Shown: positions 45,396 to 58,114, counted from the stretch's first letter. The stretch is 64,000 nt of DNA from Notamacropus eugenii (GCF_028372415.1 NC_092877.1:251921510-251985509); one strand, 5' to 3'. The notes: generated by a model not told the origin, from the sequence alone. Made by a program: numbers and translations.

Positions 45396-46359
45396 AGAAA
45401 AAAAAAAACATTTCTTCAGGAAATTTCAGTCATCAGTAAACAGGTGGGAACAGTTAAGTGGATCATCAAAGAAAACACACAGGGCCTGGCTCTGAAGGCA
45501 AACCTGATTTAACAGGATCTTGTAAGCCTTTGAGCTACAATGCATAGCTCTCCAACTGTTCCATAGCTAAAAATACTGCAAAGGGAGATATGAATCATAA
45601 ACAAAAGCAAAGGTGTTAAGTTATAGAACAAGTTAGGCCTGTTTATAAGGGTAATAACTGGGAGATCATTGACCAGTGTAGGTGTGTGTGTGTGGGGGGG
45701 GTGACTCCCTCACATAACTGGTGGATAGTTACATAGCATCTTTACTTATTCTTTAAAAAGGGGAACATGGTAAGATTACAAGGAATTTAACCAAAAGTAT
45801 AGCTAGATGCTTGGTCTGCAACTTCTATTGCAGATAAACTAATATTAGAGTTCATCAATCATAACTACTATTGATGTGAATGATGGCCAATAAAAGTTAT
45901 GAACTATACTTCCATTGGCCTGGTGGTTTTGGGAATGTTATTTTGCTTCCTTGTAGTAATCGTAAAACATGACAGTCTTTTTAGTGTGGCTATATGAAAT
46001 GGGGATTATTCAAAGACTCTTCACTCTTTATGACTCCTGCTTCCTTGATGTGAACAATGTAGGATAACCCAACAGTTACAGTTAAACATGGATTCTTTGG
46101 TCTCATATTTTGCAAAAAAAACACTTGTCTTTCATACTGTAAAGTCTGCTTTGCTTTAGAGTAGATATGCCTAATAAGTTCTTCATCTACATTACTACAC
46201 ATATTTGATATTGAATGATATTTGGTTTTGAGTTTATAAATGAATGAATATGGATAATTTGAATGAATAGCCATAGTACACATTGAATTTTGGACAAATG
46301 GGTGTCACAGAAGGTACAAATGGGATCCCATGACCTATTTTTAAAACATAACTCAAGAA
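45396..46359. other. Unassigned interval with a 97-codon minus frame
   Basis: Contains a GT/G-run patch at 45684-45705. The minus frame 45990-46283 begins with ATG, ends in a stop, and is not obviously repeat-derived. I recognise no domain. Most likely chance or a fragment of an old element. Confidence 0.35.
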
Positions 46360-46369
46360 GGATGAGAGG

Positions 46370-46870
46370 TTCTAAGTAATAAAATGTTAATGATGAATGA
46401 AAATTATTTCAACAAGAAAGGAAACAGAGAAATATTTGACAAGACCAATGTGACTACCCAAAAAATCATTCACAACCCAGATTTTAAAAATTCAAAGAAT
46501 ATGAACAAAAAGTTCTCAGGGGAAGAATAGCAAACTATTAGAACTATTAACAAACATACCAGAGATGTCTCAAATCACTAAAAATAAGAAATGCAAAAGA
46601 AAACAACTTTTAGGCTTCACCTTATTCCCAGAAAAGATGGCAAAGATGTATGTATACATATATATATATGTATGTATATACATGTATATAAAAAAACCCA
46701 GGAATATTCAATGTATGATGAATTTTAGAAAGATAGGCACACTAATATATTCTTGGTGTAGCTGTGAATTGGTTCAGACGTTCCGGAAAGCAATTTTAAA
46801 ATATACTGAGAAAGTAAATAAAATATACATACATCTTGACCTAATGATCTCAGTGACATATACATATATG
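46370..46870 (+). repeat. L1 3' region fragment split by a simple repeat
   Basis: 'gatgtctcaaatcactaaaa', 'ataagaaatgcaaaagaaaa', then after the ATGT patch 'ggcacactaatatattcttg', 'tgtagctgtgaattggttca' and 'ttccggaaagcaattttaaa'. This is the end of ORF2 that precedes the sequence seen at 8.02 kb. Confidence 0.72.
46645..46695 (+). repeat. (ATGT/ATAC)n simple repeat
   Basis: Imperfect ATGT and AT units inside the L1 fragment. A second similar patch lies at 46853-46922. Confidence 0.9.
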
Positions 46871-47899
46871 GCATATACCCATACATACATGCATACATAT
46901 ATATACACATATATACATACCCCACAAAAAACAAAACTGAATGTTTTGAAATTGTGATACCCAAGTTAACCCCCAACTCCCCCCCCCCAAAAATAGGATA
47001 ATGTATCTTTCTCATTTTGCAGAGGGAGACTATAGATGTGTATAATACTACATACAATAGTGAACTTCATTAGTTTTGTTAAAATGTTTTCCTTTTCTTT
47101 TGTTTTTATGTAGTGATGTGAAATGGTTCTCTCTGAGATGAGGGGGCTTACATTGGGAAATGAAGGAGTGACAAAAAATGAAAGACAGCAAAAGCATTTC
47201 AAAATACATATGAAAAGAATAAAAAGGGCATTACATGTAACCCAGAATGAATACCACAGAGTTGCGTAATTCAGGAGGAATTATGTCAAGAAAGTTAAAG
47301 CTCTAAACAAGCTAAGGCACAGAATGAATGATAAGGACAGCAAGGGTGTTTATTGATTATTTCTGTTGCTGTTATGTTTGTTCTTAGGTATGCCATGGAC
47401 AATAGAGAGGACAAAGAAGTGATAGATGGTTAAGGTGAAAGGAATGATGATGATGGATGATGGAGAGAGGATAGATTTATTCTTATTTTGTTTCTCTTTT
47501 TTCCTTCCTGCAATAATGTAATTCTGACTGAGAAAAGAGAACAAATGTTCTTAACAGAGAATGGAAACCCAAGATAAATGAGAAAATAGTAATAAATCAT
47601 CTGACTTCCTTCAATGAGTTCAAATCACTGGACTTTGATAAACTACAACACAGGAAGCTGGAAGTATATGCAAATAGGATTTTTGATTTGCTATTTGTAG
47701 GTAATAAAAATAGTAAAGTTGATGAGGAAAGGAATGGATAAACATTTCATTTTTTAAAGGATAAAAGGTAGATTCTTTAAATTACACAGCTCCTTGATTC
47801 CTTGTAAGGAACTAGGAAGAATTATTAAAGTACTGATGGTAGAGCATTAAGAAAACTTCAATAATACAATTCAGAGAAGTTTCATCAATGATGGATGAT
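46871..47899. other. Unassigned interval
   Basis: A run of 10 C occurs at 46979-46988. The stretch from about 47540 could be further decayed L3 sequence. No coding signal. Confidence 0.35.
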
Positions 47900-48385
47900 C
47901 ACATCATAAACAGATTTCTTTCTTTTTTGTGTTGTTATACTGTCAGATTAGAAAATTATTATAGGAAAAGCGGCCCTGGATTTACTGCTGAGAAAAATCA
48001 TTCAAGATATCGTATTGGGCAGCAGAGAAAGAAGAGGATGGGGGCATAACAAAAATAGGTCAATTTCGAACTGATGGAATTTTTAGTTCAAGACAGTGAG
48101 AGGTAATGCTTAAATATCTACTTCAAGGAAGGTATTCTTGCTCTGAATTTGGCCTTGGTGCTCTAGTCAATATTTTTATCAATGACTTTGATAAAAGTAA
48201 AGATGAGAAAAAAAAGGACAGATGAAAGAGTTTAGTCTCTCACAAAGTAGGCAATAAAAAATGTTTTTGAATGTCATACTTACCAAATTCACTGATCAAA
48301 TTGACCCCAGAGAGATAATTAATACCTTGGATCAAGGAACTGGGCTCCCAGATAAATCTTAACAGACTAGAACTATGGTTTGAAT
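47900..48385 (+). repeat. L3/CR1-type LINE internal fragment
   Basis: 'atttttatcaatgactttga', 'taaaagtaaagatgag', 'cttaccaaattcactgatca', 'accccagagagataatta' and 'ctggatcaaggaactgg'-like words match the L3 segment just upstream of the start of the 7.1-kb copy. Confidence 0.65.
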
Positions 48386-48495
48386 TTAGTTAATGATAGT
48401 TGGCATGTGTACAAATGTATCACAGCTTACAAAATGCTCCATATTACTATTTAATTTGATCCTCATAACAACTTTTTAAGTTAGGTAGTATTATC

Positions 48496-48603
48496 ATATA
48501 TATATGTGTGTATATATATATGTATGTATATATGTGTATATATATATATATATACATACACACACGTATGCATATATATATATACAGAGAGAGAGAGAGA
48601 GAG
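48496..48603 (+). repeat. Compound (TA/TG)n and (GA)n microsatellite
   Basis: Mixed AT, GT and CA dinucleotides with self-complementary arms (tatatgtgtg... and ...cacacgtatg), ending in (AG)n. Confidence 0.93.
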
Positions 48604-48659
48604 GGAATTAGTTAGTTACAGGGAACTTCCTTAAGTCCAATGAACTCAGGTACAATTTC

Positions 48660-48926
48660 TACATTTTTGTTATTGTTTATTTCAGTCATGTTAGATTCTT
48701 CATGACCCCATTTGGGGTTTTCTTGGGAAAGATACTGAAATGGTTTGACCTTTTTTCTTATTTCCAGTTCACTTTACAGATGAGAAAACTGAGTCAAATA
48801 AGGCTAAGTGATTTTTCCAGGATCACATAGCTAGTAAGTATCTGAGGCCACATTTGAACTAAGTTGTTTTTGACTCCATCTGGCACTTTGTTCATTGCAC
48901 CAACAAGTTGCCTAATTGCTATATCC
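48660..48926 (-). repeat. tRNA-derived SINE with RTE-type tail, reverse orientation
   Basis: The tail comes first on the plus strand ('catgaccccatttggggttt', 'tcttgggaaagatactgaaa'), then 'ctttacagatgagaaaactg', 'aggatcacatagctagtaag' and the head 'tggcactttgttcattgca'. Near full length. Confidence 0.88.
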
Positions 48927-50742
48927 CTAACTTACTGCTCTCAGAATTCTGGCCTATGGTTCATGTGACCTTTGTCAGGGAAATGAATTGAAAGGCTTTT
49001 AGAGTTTATTTGGAAAACTTCCTTAAGCAGATAGTAAATAATAAATACAGTGTTGCCTACCCCTAGAAATAAAGGCACCACTATACTGTAGATTAGTACT
49101 AGTATCTCTTTCTCTGACAGTCCTGACAAGTATAAGAGGAAAATTAAGGGATGGTCCTATTGTGAAGTGTAAACAAGAGTATTCTAGAAAATCGAGTTAG
49201 GGACTCAGTCTTGTCTCTCAAAGATAATCCTGCCTGCAAAGAGTACAAAGAGGTAAGTTATTATTAGGTTTATTTTTTAATCTACAGTATTTGTTTTGGG
49301 GGGGGGGGGAGTGAGCTAGACTAAAGGATGGTTTTGTGAATAGTGGGTAGGGTAAAACTGAAATAGGATACTTTCTGGGATATACCACTGTTGGATGCAT
49401 GGTTGTCTTTTCCAATAATACCCACACAAATGGAATAAGGGACAGAGAAATTACACAATGGAATATGACCTTGGATTAGGTTTTGAGCAAAAAAAAAAAG
49501 TGGAAGAGGAATCTTTCCCAGTGATGATGGGAGAACTAAAGTATCTAGGTACCACGGAGTTAAGGCTAGGTGACGAGCCGAGTCCTTGGTTAAGGGATTA
49601 TACTTATCTATATATGTACATACAAATGCATGTGTGCAATACTCATATGTGTATATTTATACACATGCATATTGTATATACATACATTATTTAATTTATT
49701 TATATTCCTCTCATCTTCACATTTTACAAAATAGAATTTCTGCAATTTTTAAATAACCATTTCTTAAACCACTCAACATAATTCTCTAGGTGTTTGGGAT
49801 ATGTAAACAATTTTTATAAAATGAGCTGTGGAAATGTAAGTGAATAATAAAATAAACTTCATGATCATACGGAAGCATTTATATGTGTGATATTCTTAGA
49901 CTCTCAGGAATAGATTATGAAAATAAATTTGCATCTTGAAGAAAAAGGGACAGTACTATGAAGAAACCTACCAACATCAGAATAGAATGGCACCTCTGGG
50001 ATAGAGAATGCTTTTGGAGATGATGGCAAGGGAAGATGGTGATAGGATAGTAGATTGAATGTAAATCTTTTGCCACTCTATATATTGTCTTGAGTTCTTC
50101 ATTTTTTCTTCTGGGGAAAAATCAGGAGGGAATGCCATCACTAATAAATCCAGCAACTCCTCACTTTTCACTTTTTCCTAGCAATTTATTCATAGGGAGG
50201 TTTGATTATTAGGAATCCCTGCAGTGATTCCACCCCAGAGATTTTTCTTTGAAACTCATGCACTTAGTGAATATAAGACATTTTTACCTATACTACAAAG
50301 TATATTCCCTGCTTAGCTTCCTTTTCTTTCAGGCATCCATCTCTACTTACAAAATTAGTAGCATCTGGTCAAATTCCAAATGATTCAATATGTTAACCTT
50401 ATACAATCATAGAATTCTTGAATGACCCAAATGGGGGATGGGGAAGGGAATACTTGACACAAGGAGAGAGTTTGTCAGTTACAAAACTGAAATGAATTTT
50501 AAAATAAGTTTAGGATTATAATTCAAGTTTTTTGATAATTATCCAACAAGCCCTTGGTTAACACACTGATTAGATGATTAAATAGAATATTGACTTATCA
50601 TCAGCAAGATAGAAATTCTTAATCTGTACTCAGAACCACAATTATTCTTTTAATTCACATCATTCAAAATTCCTCTATCTTCAAATGATACAATAGATGC
50701 AAATGAAAAATAAAGGAGCGAGGAAATCTTCCTTCAAATTGT
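48927..50742. other. Unassigned interval
   Basis: Contains a 12-base G run (49298-49309) and an ATGT-type patch at 49600-49690. Short frames on both strands lack domains. Nothing else recognised. Confidence 0.35.
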
Positions 50743-50744
50743 TC

Positions 50745-50817
<73 letters not shown>
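50743..50817 (+). repeat. (TC)n microsatellite
   Basis: About 33 TC units. The minus-strand frame reading a long RE/ER repeat (50748-51026) is an artefact of this. Confidence 0.97.
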
Positions 50818-50819
<2 letters not shown>

Positions 50820-51244
50820 GATTTGAAATGAAATAAAGTAGGATCTTAAAATAGATTGTGTGAAAAGACATTTCCCACTGAAAACAAAAGCAGAATAAAA
50901 ATTCACATTCATATCATTTACCTTGTACAAGTTGCCTAGTGACCACAAAACTTCAATTGTTAGTGTCAAAAAAACCTTCAAATCTATCTGTTTCTTATGA
51001 CAAAAGAAATAATTACTAGTCAGCAAGATTTCACATTCTGCTTATAAAGTACAGAAATTTAATCTTAATTGAAGCAATGTACTTTTACCAAGAATTCTGA
51101 TCTACATAATCAATTTTGAAAATTAACTCTTCTAAAATTAAGTAATTGATAAACTGAGGTCAAAAAGTGACAATTTCAATAACTTCTAACAGTTAAATGT
51201 CAAAAGAAATGTGTTTTCATATGCTTTATGGATTCCTCGGATTA
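50818..51244. other. Unassigned interval
   Basis: AT-rich; nothing recognised. Confidence 0.35.
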
Positions 51245-51520
51245 CAGTTATAGAATTGAGAGCAGAGAAGGACCTTAGAGATCATCTAGTCATTTAATCT
51301 TCATTTTATACATTAGAAAATGGAGGTCTAGAGAAATTAACTGAGTTTTCAAGATCACCTAGTCATTTAGTCTTCATTTTATACATTGGAAAATGGAGGT
51401 CTAGAGAAATTAACTGATTTTTCCAAAAACATTCAGCTAAAAGTGGAAAAGATGAAACTGGAAATTATTACTCTTGATCCCTAATCTTATGCTTTTTCCT
51501 TTATAGCACAATCGTTTTAC
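51245..51520 (-). repeat. THER1-like SINE with internal tandem duplication, reverse
   Basis: Reverse THER1 landmarks: 'agagcagagaaggaccttag', 'agatcatctagtcatttaat', 'attttatacattagaaaatg', and a degraded head ('atgctttttcctttatagca'). A 73-bp block is present twice in tandem, at 51280-51352 and 51353-51425, with five mismatches. Confidence 0.85.
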
Positions 51521-54099
51521 ATCTAAAAGGAGCCAGAAATATTAAAACAATTGTAACATCATCTCATCTATGAATTAATCAGATGTAATTGACCAAAAGG
51601 TTGTCAGAGGGCCTTAGACAGTCAGCTATTTCATTCACCTGATATTAGTCAGAAATGCCTCTCAACCTGGCTCCCCTCACCACAGTATATCAGTAATATA
51701 TTTTCAAATATGTTTAGTGAGGATTATGTGATAACGCTATACCTAGAAAACATATATCTTTATACACATTTTCAAAATCTTAGTATTAGATTCTAGCTTT
51801 AGGTTCTCAAATTTTCCCTGTGCTTACTTCAAAGCATAAGCTAAATAAATTATAGTAATTTTTCAAGATAACTGGCTAGCTATACCTTTAATGCCCCTTA
51901 CTAGATAAATTTAAGATACTATTTGACATGGAAGTTATTACATTTCATCTTTTCAATTGAGTTAATTCCTAATTCATTCACTAGGAACAAGATGACCATT
52001 TAGTAAATGACAAAGGCTAAAATAAGCCAATGCATTTTTGTTTGTCCCAATGTTTATTCTCTCATTTCTCCGATAAAGAAATCAAACAAACCTTCAACCA
52101 AACTCTCCTGATTCGTCTCATCCTCATCTTGGAGGAAGAGATACAGATACAGATTTGGATAAGGATGAAGATACCTACATGTATAAAGAGATAAATGTAG
52201 AGCAAGAGAAATAAGCACAGACAATTGTAGCTTTTGTTACAAGAGTTTCCTCACCCTGAGTTCTTGATAACTATAAAATTATAGGTTTAAAAAATGGTAT
52301 TAAGTAGGAGAATATATGAAATATATTTGATGAACCTCCTCCATTTTCCAGGCGCTGTCCTTCTGAATACCTTTCCTTCAGTCATTTAAGATATTCTATA
52401 TTCACACTAAGAATGAGACTCATCATGTAGGGCTCTCAATACTTATTGGATAGGCTAGTCATTTGAAGTAGATTTGGCAATATGAACTAAAAAAATAAAT
52501 AATGCCTTTCTACTAATTCCTTGAGTAGTTTGTTTGAAAAATGTACTTGGTGATACTTGAGCAGTGATGAACATGTATAATACGGGTTATGACAAACTGT
52601 TTTGTTAAATGATTTGGAGAAATTTAAAACTATCATATTAATCCACTGGCAGCTTTCTGTTATAGTACTGTTAGTGTGTTTATATCACATGACTGAATTA
52701 AAGTATTATGAAATTCCCCCACACATCCTAGTAACATTAGCATCTAATTTCCATAAAATCAACCAGTGTGACTGAATTAACCATTAACAAAGTTGAGAAC
52801 ATTTGACTGTGCCATTGGCTGCTCTTTTTAGTCATATAGAGGGGGCATTTGAGGTTGTATTATGTAAGGTAGGGGAAAAAAGCTTACCCTTTGAAGGAAC
52901 ATAGAGTTAGCCAATTGCAGTAGTTCCTACTGTACATTCAGCTGCTTTATTTCACTGACTTTTCACAGTATTATCTGTTTGAGAATGGTATGAACCATGA
53001 AGAACAGACCAGTAGTTGCACTCCAAATGAATATTTTTCATGATAATAGCTTTGATAAGTAGAAGAATTAAAAATTTCACTTGAAGAGCCTCTCACCTTG
53101 AATTCTCATTTAAGTCTGAATTAATTCAATTGGTGGTAAGTGATTATTGAATGTAAGAGTGGATAAATGTTCTTATTTTCCCACTTACTGGTTCTTTGAC
53201 ATTGGTGTAAATCTCTTTGTACTACTGAAGATTTTTGAGATATTAGCAAGTTTTATTTCCTGTTATCTGATTTTCCAGTTTCTATTTTCTGTGGTAATTT
53301 TTCCTAGTTCATCACATGCATAAAGTGATAGGTTCCTAATTACCAGTTTTCTATGTTAAAATTTCCATGTGATAAAAAAGTAGAACACATTTCATTCTTT
53401 ATTTTTTTTTTAATAGGGCCAGTGGAATAGTCTATACCTTCATTGGCTTACTTGTTGAGAGAATAAATGTTATGATTTCATTGGTGTGGAGAGCTCTCAG
53501 TATTCTTTCCACTAATCAATAACTGAGATTTTTTTCATGAGGTAGCTTAGATACTGAATTGTACATAGTCACAGAAGTAATATATGTTTGTATCTCGACT
53601 CCATGCATAGCCGTCTCTCCTCTGAACCATATTGTTTTCCTTACTAAAACAAATCTCATCTTCTTTCTTATCATTAACAAATACTTCAAACACTCTACAT
53701 AACAAACTTGAATGACGTTGTACCATGCATAAGAACATAGAAAGAATAACCTGATTTGTGAGTTATAAGACAAAAGTAAAGAAAAGAAAAGGGTAAGAAA
53801 GTGAGGAAAAAAAGTAAGAAAATCTTGAGGGGGAAGAATAAAATTCAAATCAATTTCATCAAAAGATTACTGACAAACATTGAAATTTACATCATAATTA
53901 AGTGCACAGTTGTGGATACACTACATGACTTACTTGAGGTCTGATTGAACATTCAAAATAAATATGCTAGGGCAAGAAAACTGATTTTTACACCACTAAA
54001 GACCTAGACCTTCTATGATGCGGGGTCACTGATACAATAGAAGCAAGAATTAGGAAAATCTAGGAAATCATCTAGACCATTGTTTATTGGCTTTATCAA
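51521..54099. other. Unassigned 2.6-kb interval
   Basis: AT-rich, low in recognisable repeats. Overlapping minus frames at 53516-53848 carry no domain. Candidate unique DNA. Confidence 0.4.
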
Positions 54100-55850
54100 T
54101 CTATTACTATTATGAAGGTAATATCAATAAATACCATGATAGCCCAGTGGCTCAGTATCTTTCAGAGCACCAGCACACAGTTCATCAACTTGGTGGGGAT
54201 GATATTACTGGCCTGGGCAAGTTCCCTGGGGCAAGCAATCAGAACTTTCTACTACAATAAGCTATGCAAGTAGTCCCACAAGTGGAACTAAGCAGAGAAA
54301 GGATCAGCCTCTTCATTTCATTCTGTAGTCTCTTCCTTACAAAACTGGTTGTAGGAGAATGAGACTGGAATGAAAATGTCTTATACCAAATATGGGTTCA
54401 TTGTGAATAAGGTCTAGCAGAATTCCCACAAACTTGGATCTCAGCTGCTGCCATGAAGATCATCTTCACAATGATGTGGCAAAATTTTCTTTTCAAGTTT
54501 GTTATTACATATCAAGGACTCCATCCACAAGCTGGGCATGATGCAGCAAACTCAGTAATTGCCACATCAGTTGTCCAAGCATGCTTCACCAGATTATTGA
54601 TTGTTAAATTGCTTGGATCATATCCTATTGTGCACAAAGTATAGGGTTGAGGTTTAAACCCTTGACCCAAGGAAGGAGTCTCAAAAGCAAACTTAAGAGT
54701 TCAAAGTAAAAGATATCTTGAAACACTGAATTTATGCTCCTGATGTACAACCCCTGAATCTTGCTGGGGTTAATCACTTGGGACATGAGTTGTACCTGCA
54801 ATTATTAGCTATTGCAATTGGTTTTGCCTCAGCCCATGGAAGCACATTTACAGAGGTGAATTTTGATGAGAGGTATCAGGCTCTTGAAAGTCAGCCCATG
54901 AAGCTAAAAGTAAGTTAAGGCAATGTCTAGAAATGTTAGACATCAAGTACCTTGGACTGGAGAAAGAAGAAGAAATCCTTACAGAGTTCCATCAGGAGAA
55001 GAATGCAATTAGCAAACATCAACAAAAGGAGGTTCTGAAGGTTAAGCAGGAACTAGTTGAGAAACTCAAATTACAGTTAGCTCCACGATTGGCAGGAGAA
55101 CAAGACTAAAATCCATCTCTGGCCAAAGAAAATATTGACTTACTTGGACATAATACAACCCATCCCAAACTACAGCTCCAGCTAATAAGACCATCAAGTG
55201 CCAAATCATTTGACTCCCCAGTGACTTCTCTCAAATTACCATTTATGGATATTCATTCTTTTACTTCCGTATCATGGGAAGCCAATCCATGCTCTAAGTA
55301 ATAGACAATGAGAAGGAAGGCACACCTTTGAGTCTAGTCAGTTTTGATGGATATTTCAGGGAAAGCCCCTCTCAGTTAGCAGACATTCCAGAAGATCAAA
55401 CTGAACCCAAAGATTGTGAATGTGGAGAGGACACTGACCAGGCCATGGGCATTAGGGACCCTGGAGGTACACCACCCTATGGGGCTCCTCCTGAACCCAG
55501 GAAATCACATGCCCCAAAACAATGACATTCTCCATAGCCTCAGTCTTCTCAGGATCCAATGAGTCAAGACACTATCAAATTGGAATCAACAGTAGAAACC
55601 CCCAGCTACATAGAGGCACTTCACCAATACAGTGAGACTGGGAAACCTCTGTATCTAATTACCTTCAATGACAACCCCCTGGTATTCCCTAACATGCTTA
55701 CTTCAGATAAACTTTGGAATTTATCCAGCTCCAGATGGTTTCCCAGCAGTTTTGTACCAGCTACTATGGGGCCTTTTTCAGGATGGAATTATCAAATGAC
55801 CTTCGAAGCTTTTATGGAAGGCCCCCAGAGTATTTAATTAAGAATTAAAA
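54100..55850 (+). pseudogene. Unidentified broken coding-like tract (probable processed pseudogene)
   Basis: A less AT-rich stretch with several plus-strand open pieces, each with a balanced, protein-like amino-acid mix. 54453-54644 is 63 codons, including HPQAGHDAANSVIATSVVQA. 54933-55109 is 58 codons, helical and charged, with EKEEEILTEFHQEKNAISK and KQELVEKLKLQL, probably a coiled coil. 55328-55525 is 65 codons, acidic then proline-rich, including GTPPYGAPPEPRK. 55559-55837 is 92 codons. They are separated by frameshifts and stops, as in a decayed intronless copy of a spliced mRNA. I could not recognise the parent gene. A retroelement of unknown type is the main alternative. Confidence 0.5.
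54933..55109 (+). pseudogene. Coiled-coil-like fragment of the unidentified tract
   Basis: 58 residues beginning MLDIKYLGLEKEEEIL and ending at a stop after AGEQD. Glu/Lys/Leu-rich with plausible heptads across residues 9-50. No family recognised. Frame changes on both sides cut it off from the upstream [16 protein letters not shown] and downstream KENIDLLGHN pieces. Confidence 0.45.
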
Positions 55851-56254
55851 AGAAAGAAAATCTGAATAAGAGAGTTTATCCCTTCAGAATGGAGTCTATA
55901 ACAAAATCCACAGTTACTGTAACCCAGAGAGAAGAAAGAATTCAGGATGTAATTGTGAATTACCATCTTCTTTATTGAGTTTTTAACCCTGGCCCATATT
56001 TCACATATTTTACCCTGATCCATGGGAATATCAGGAGATGCTATTTTGAATCTTTGGTTAGTAAATGTCCTTAATCATAGTAAGTATGCTTTTTTAATAA
56101 TAATGTTAACAGTGATGACAATAGTAATGATAATGAAAACAGCTGCTGTTGTTTGCAAAGATCCTGTGGGACATAAACAGGATGTCAGTAAGAAATCAAT
56201 CATTTCTGATGAGCCTGTTGGTGAGTTGAAATCTGGCTTCAGATCCCTACTAGG
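55851..56254. other. Unassigned interval
   Basis: Short overlapping frames on both strands (56022-56272) driven by an AT-rich repeat of ATAATGA-like words. No assignment. Confidence 0.35.
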
Positions 56255-56800
56255 AATTATGAAATAAAGCAATTCTCCACATCAATTCTCACCCAGTTAT
56301 TTTCCTAGTCTTTATCATCTCCAGACACTCATCATTCTTCAAGATGAAACGAAGTCGCAAGTTTATACCTTTTCAGCATCCTCTGCCTATGGGGAAATCC
56401 TTCTTCCCTCTAATTTGGAAAGGTAGTGGATAGACATTGGAGAGCACTTACCATATCCTTCGCTATTTTAGGAAGCACCCTGGGAATTCTCATCATGTTC
56501 CCATTCAGCTACTTTCCTGGATTTTATCATTTCTAGAAATTAGTCATTCTGCCAGATATAATCAAATTGGAAGTGAACCCTTCTTCACATCACTTCTCAT
56601 TCCAGATTCAGAACTTAGCCATGTGCCTTCTCAGGGTAACTTTCCCATCCCCCTTATAGCTTCTTTTTAAGTGTTGTCTCACCCCATTAAATTAGGAGCT
56701 ACTTAAGAGAAGGGATTGTTTTATGTCTTTCTTTGTATTCCCAGTGCTTAGCATAGCACCTAACATGTAGGAAGTACTTAACAAATGTTAATTGACTCTG
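56255..56800 (+). repeat. L2-type 3' region
   Basis: The terminus is clear: 'aaattaggagctacttaaga', 'tttgtattcccagtgcttag', 'catagcacctaacatgtagg', 'aagtacttaacaaatgttaa'. The upstream half (56255-56660) holds two related 'agtcattctgccagatata'-type blocks and is less certain. Confidence 0.65.
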
Positions 56801-56811
56801 ACTGACTAGGT

Positions 56812-56985
56812 CTATGATTTTGGGCAAGTCACTTAATCTCTGTTTGCCTCAGATTCCTCAAGGGTAATAATGGTACCTACCTCACATGGTAGTTGTCAGG
56901 ATGAAATGAGTTAATATTTGTAAAGTTCTTAGCACAGTACTTGGCACATAACAGGTATTATATAAGTGCTAACTCTTAACATGAT
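56812..56985 (+). repeat. MIR SINE
   Basis: 'gattttgggcaagtcactta', 'atctctgtttgcctcagatt', 'ataatggtacctacctcaca', 'ttcttagcacagtacttggc'. Follows the L2 end directly. Confidence 0.85.
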
Positions 56986-57149
56986 TGTTAATAGTAGTAT
57001 CACCATCACCATTAGTGACTAGTACTGTGAGAGGAAAAAAAAAACTTAGACATAACTGGTAGTAGTATCCTAAGAAATGAAGGAATTACTATAAATATTT
57101 TGATAATGCTAGAGCCTTCCAATATAAATCCATGTTATTCCCATATTGA

Positions 57150-57262
57150 CTCAATATGGTAGAGTAGAAAAATGTTAGATTTAGAATCAGAAGAGATTAG
57201 GATTTGAATCCCAGTTATGACACTTACAATCTATGACAATCTATGTGTCAATGAAGAAATAT
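57150..57262 (+). repeat. THER1/MIR-like SINE head
   Basis: 'atatggtagagtagaaaaat', 'gatttgaatcccagttatga', 'cacttacaatctatga'. Head only. Confidence 0.55.
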
Positions 57263-58114
57263 GAGTAATTGAAATTATTTTGTCTTGAAGGAGGGTCCCT
57301 TTCATAGTAATATAAATAACAATATCTTAAACTTATTACCTTAAATATATCACAGACTCACTGGCACTTGGAAAAGAATTCTAATTTATGATCTGGAAGA
57401 ACATCATAGCTAGACCTAGCTTGCTTCTACACTGCTTAATCTTTAAGCCTTGAAAGATACAAAATATGATCCTTCCATAGGCTCATGAAGTTCTTGGGTT
57501 ATGCAACAGCATATAACAGATACAGTGATATTAAAAAGAATAGTGAGTGAATAATGTTAGTGATGAGGGACTAAATACTTTTTAATGCCTTACTACTCAA
57601 TTCTGCAGGTGTTTGATCTTCTAGATCATAGATTTGAACTCATATCACCACCCATTTATGACTTTGACTACTATTTGGGAGGCACTGGGGTTATAGCAGG
57701 AATACTTGTTATCCCCTGAAAAAGACTGGGTTCACAAAATTTACAGATATCCCTAGGGCCTATCAGAATTTTGTAATGTATAATTGGTTGCAAAGTTTGA
57801 TTATGAGATGCAAAAACAGATGGACTATGTAGTCTGTAGGATTTTTCAAAGTGGTGATGTGTGGGAAAGTTGTAGTATCTTGCTACATAGCAACAGGGTA
57901 ATATGGATTACCCCATACAAGCTTAATGCTCAGAACCATGGTATCAGGGGTCCAGTACCTTGCAAAGATGTTGTACTCTGGGAAGTAGGTGTGCAAAATG
58001 ACATCAGATTGTCACCAATATGTACATTGCTATAGATAGGACCTTCAAAAGCCATAATGCCAAATGTAGAAAAATTTTCCAAAAGTTGTCAGCCAGATCA
58101 GTTGTATTACATCA
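57263..58114. other. Unassigned interval
   Basis: An 83-codon plus frame at 57784-58035 has no recognised domain and no supporting context. Nothing else seen. Confidence 0.35.

Noticed and set aside
46565..47057. Tyr/Ile/His-rich frames on both strands
   Set aside because: Generated by ATGT/ATAC simple repeats within an L1 fragment.
50748..51026. Minus-strand frame ending in a long RE repeat
   Set aside because: Produced by the (TC)n microsatellite.
55838..56272. Short overlapping frames after the unidentified tract
   Set aside because: Mutual shadows in AT-rich sequence with no continuity to the upstream pieces.
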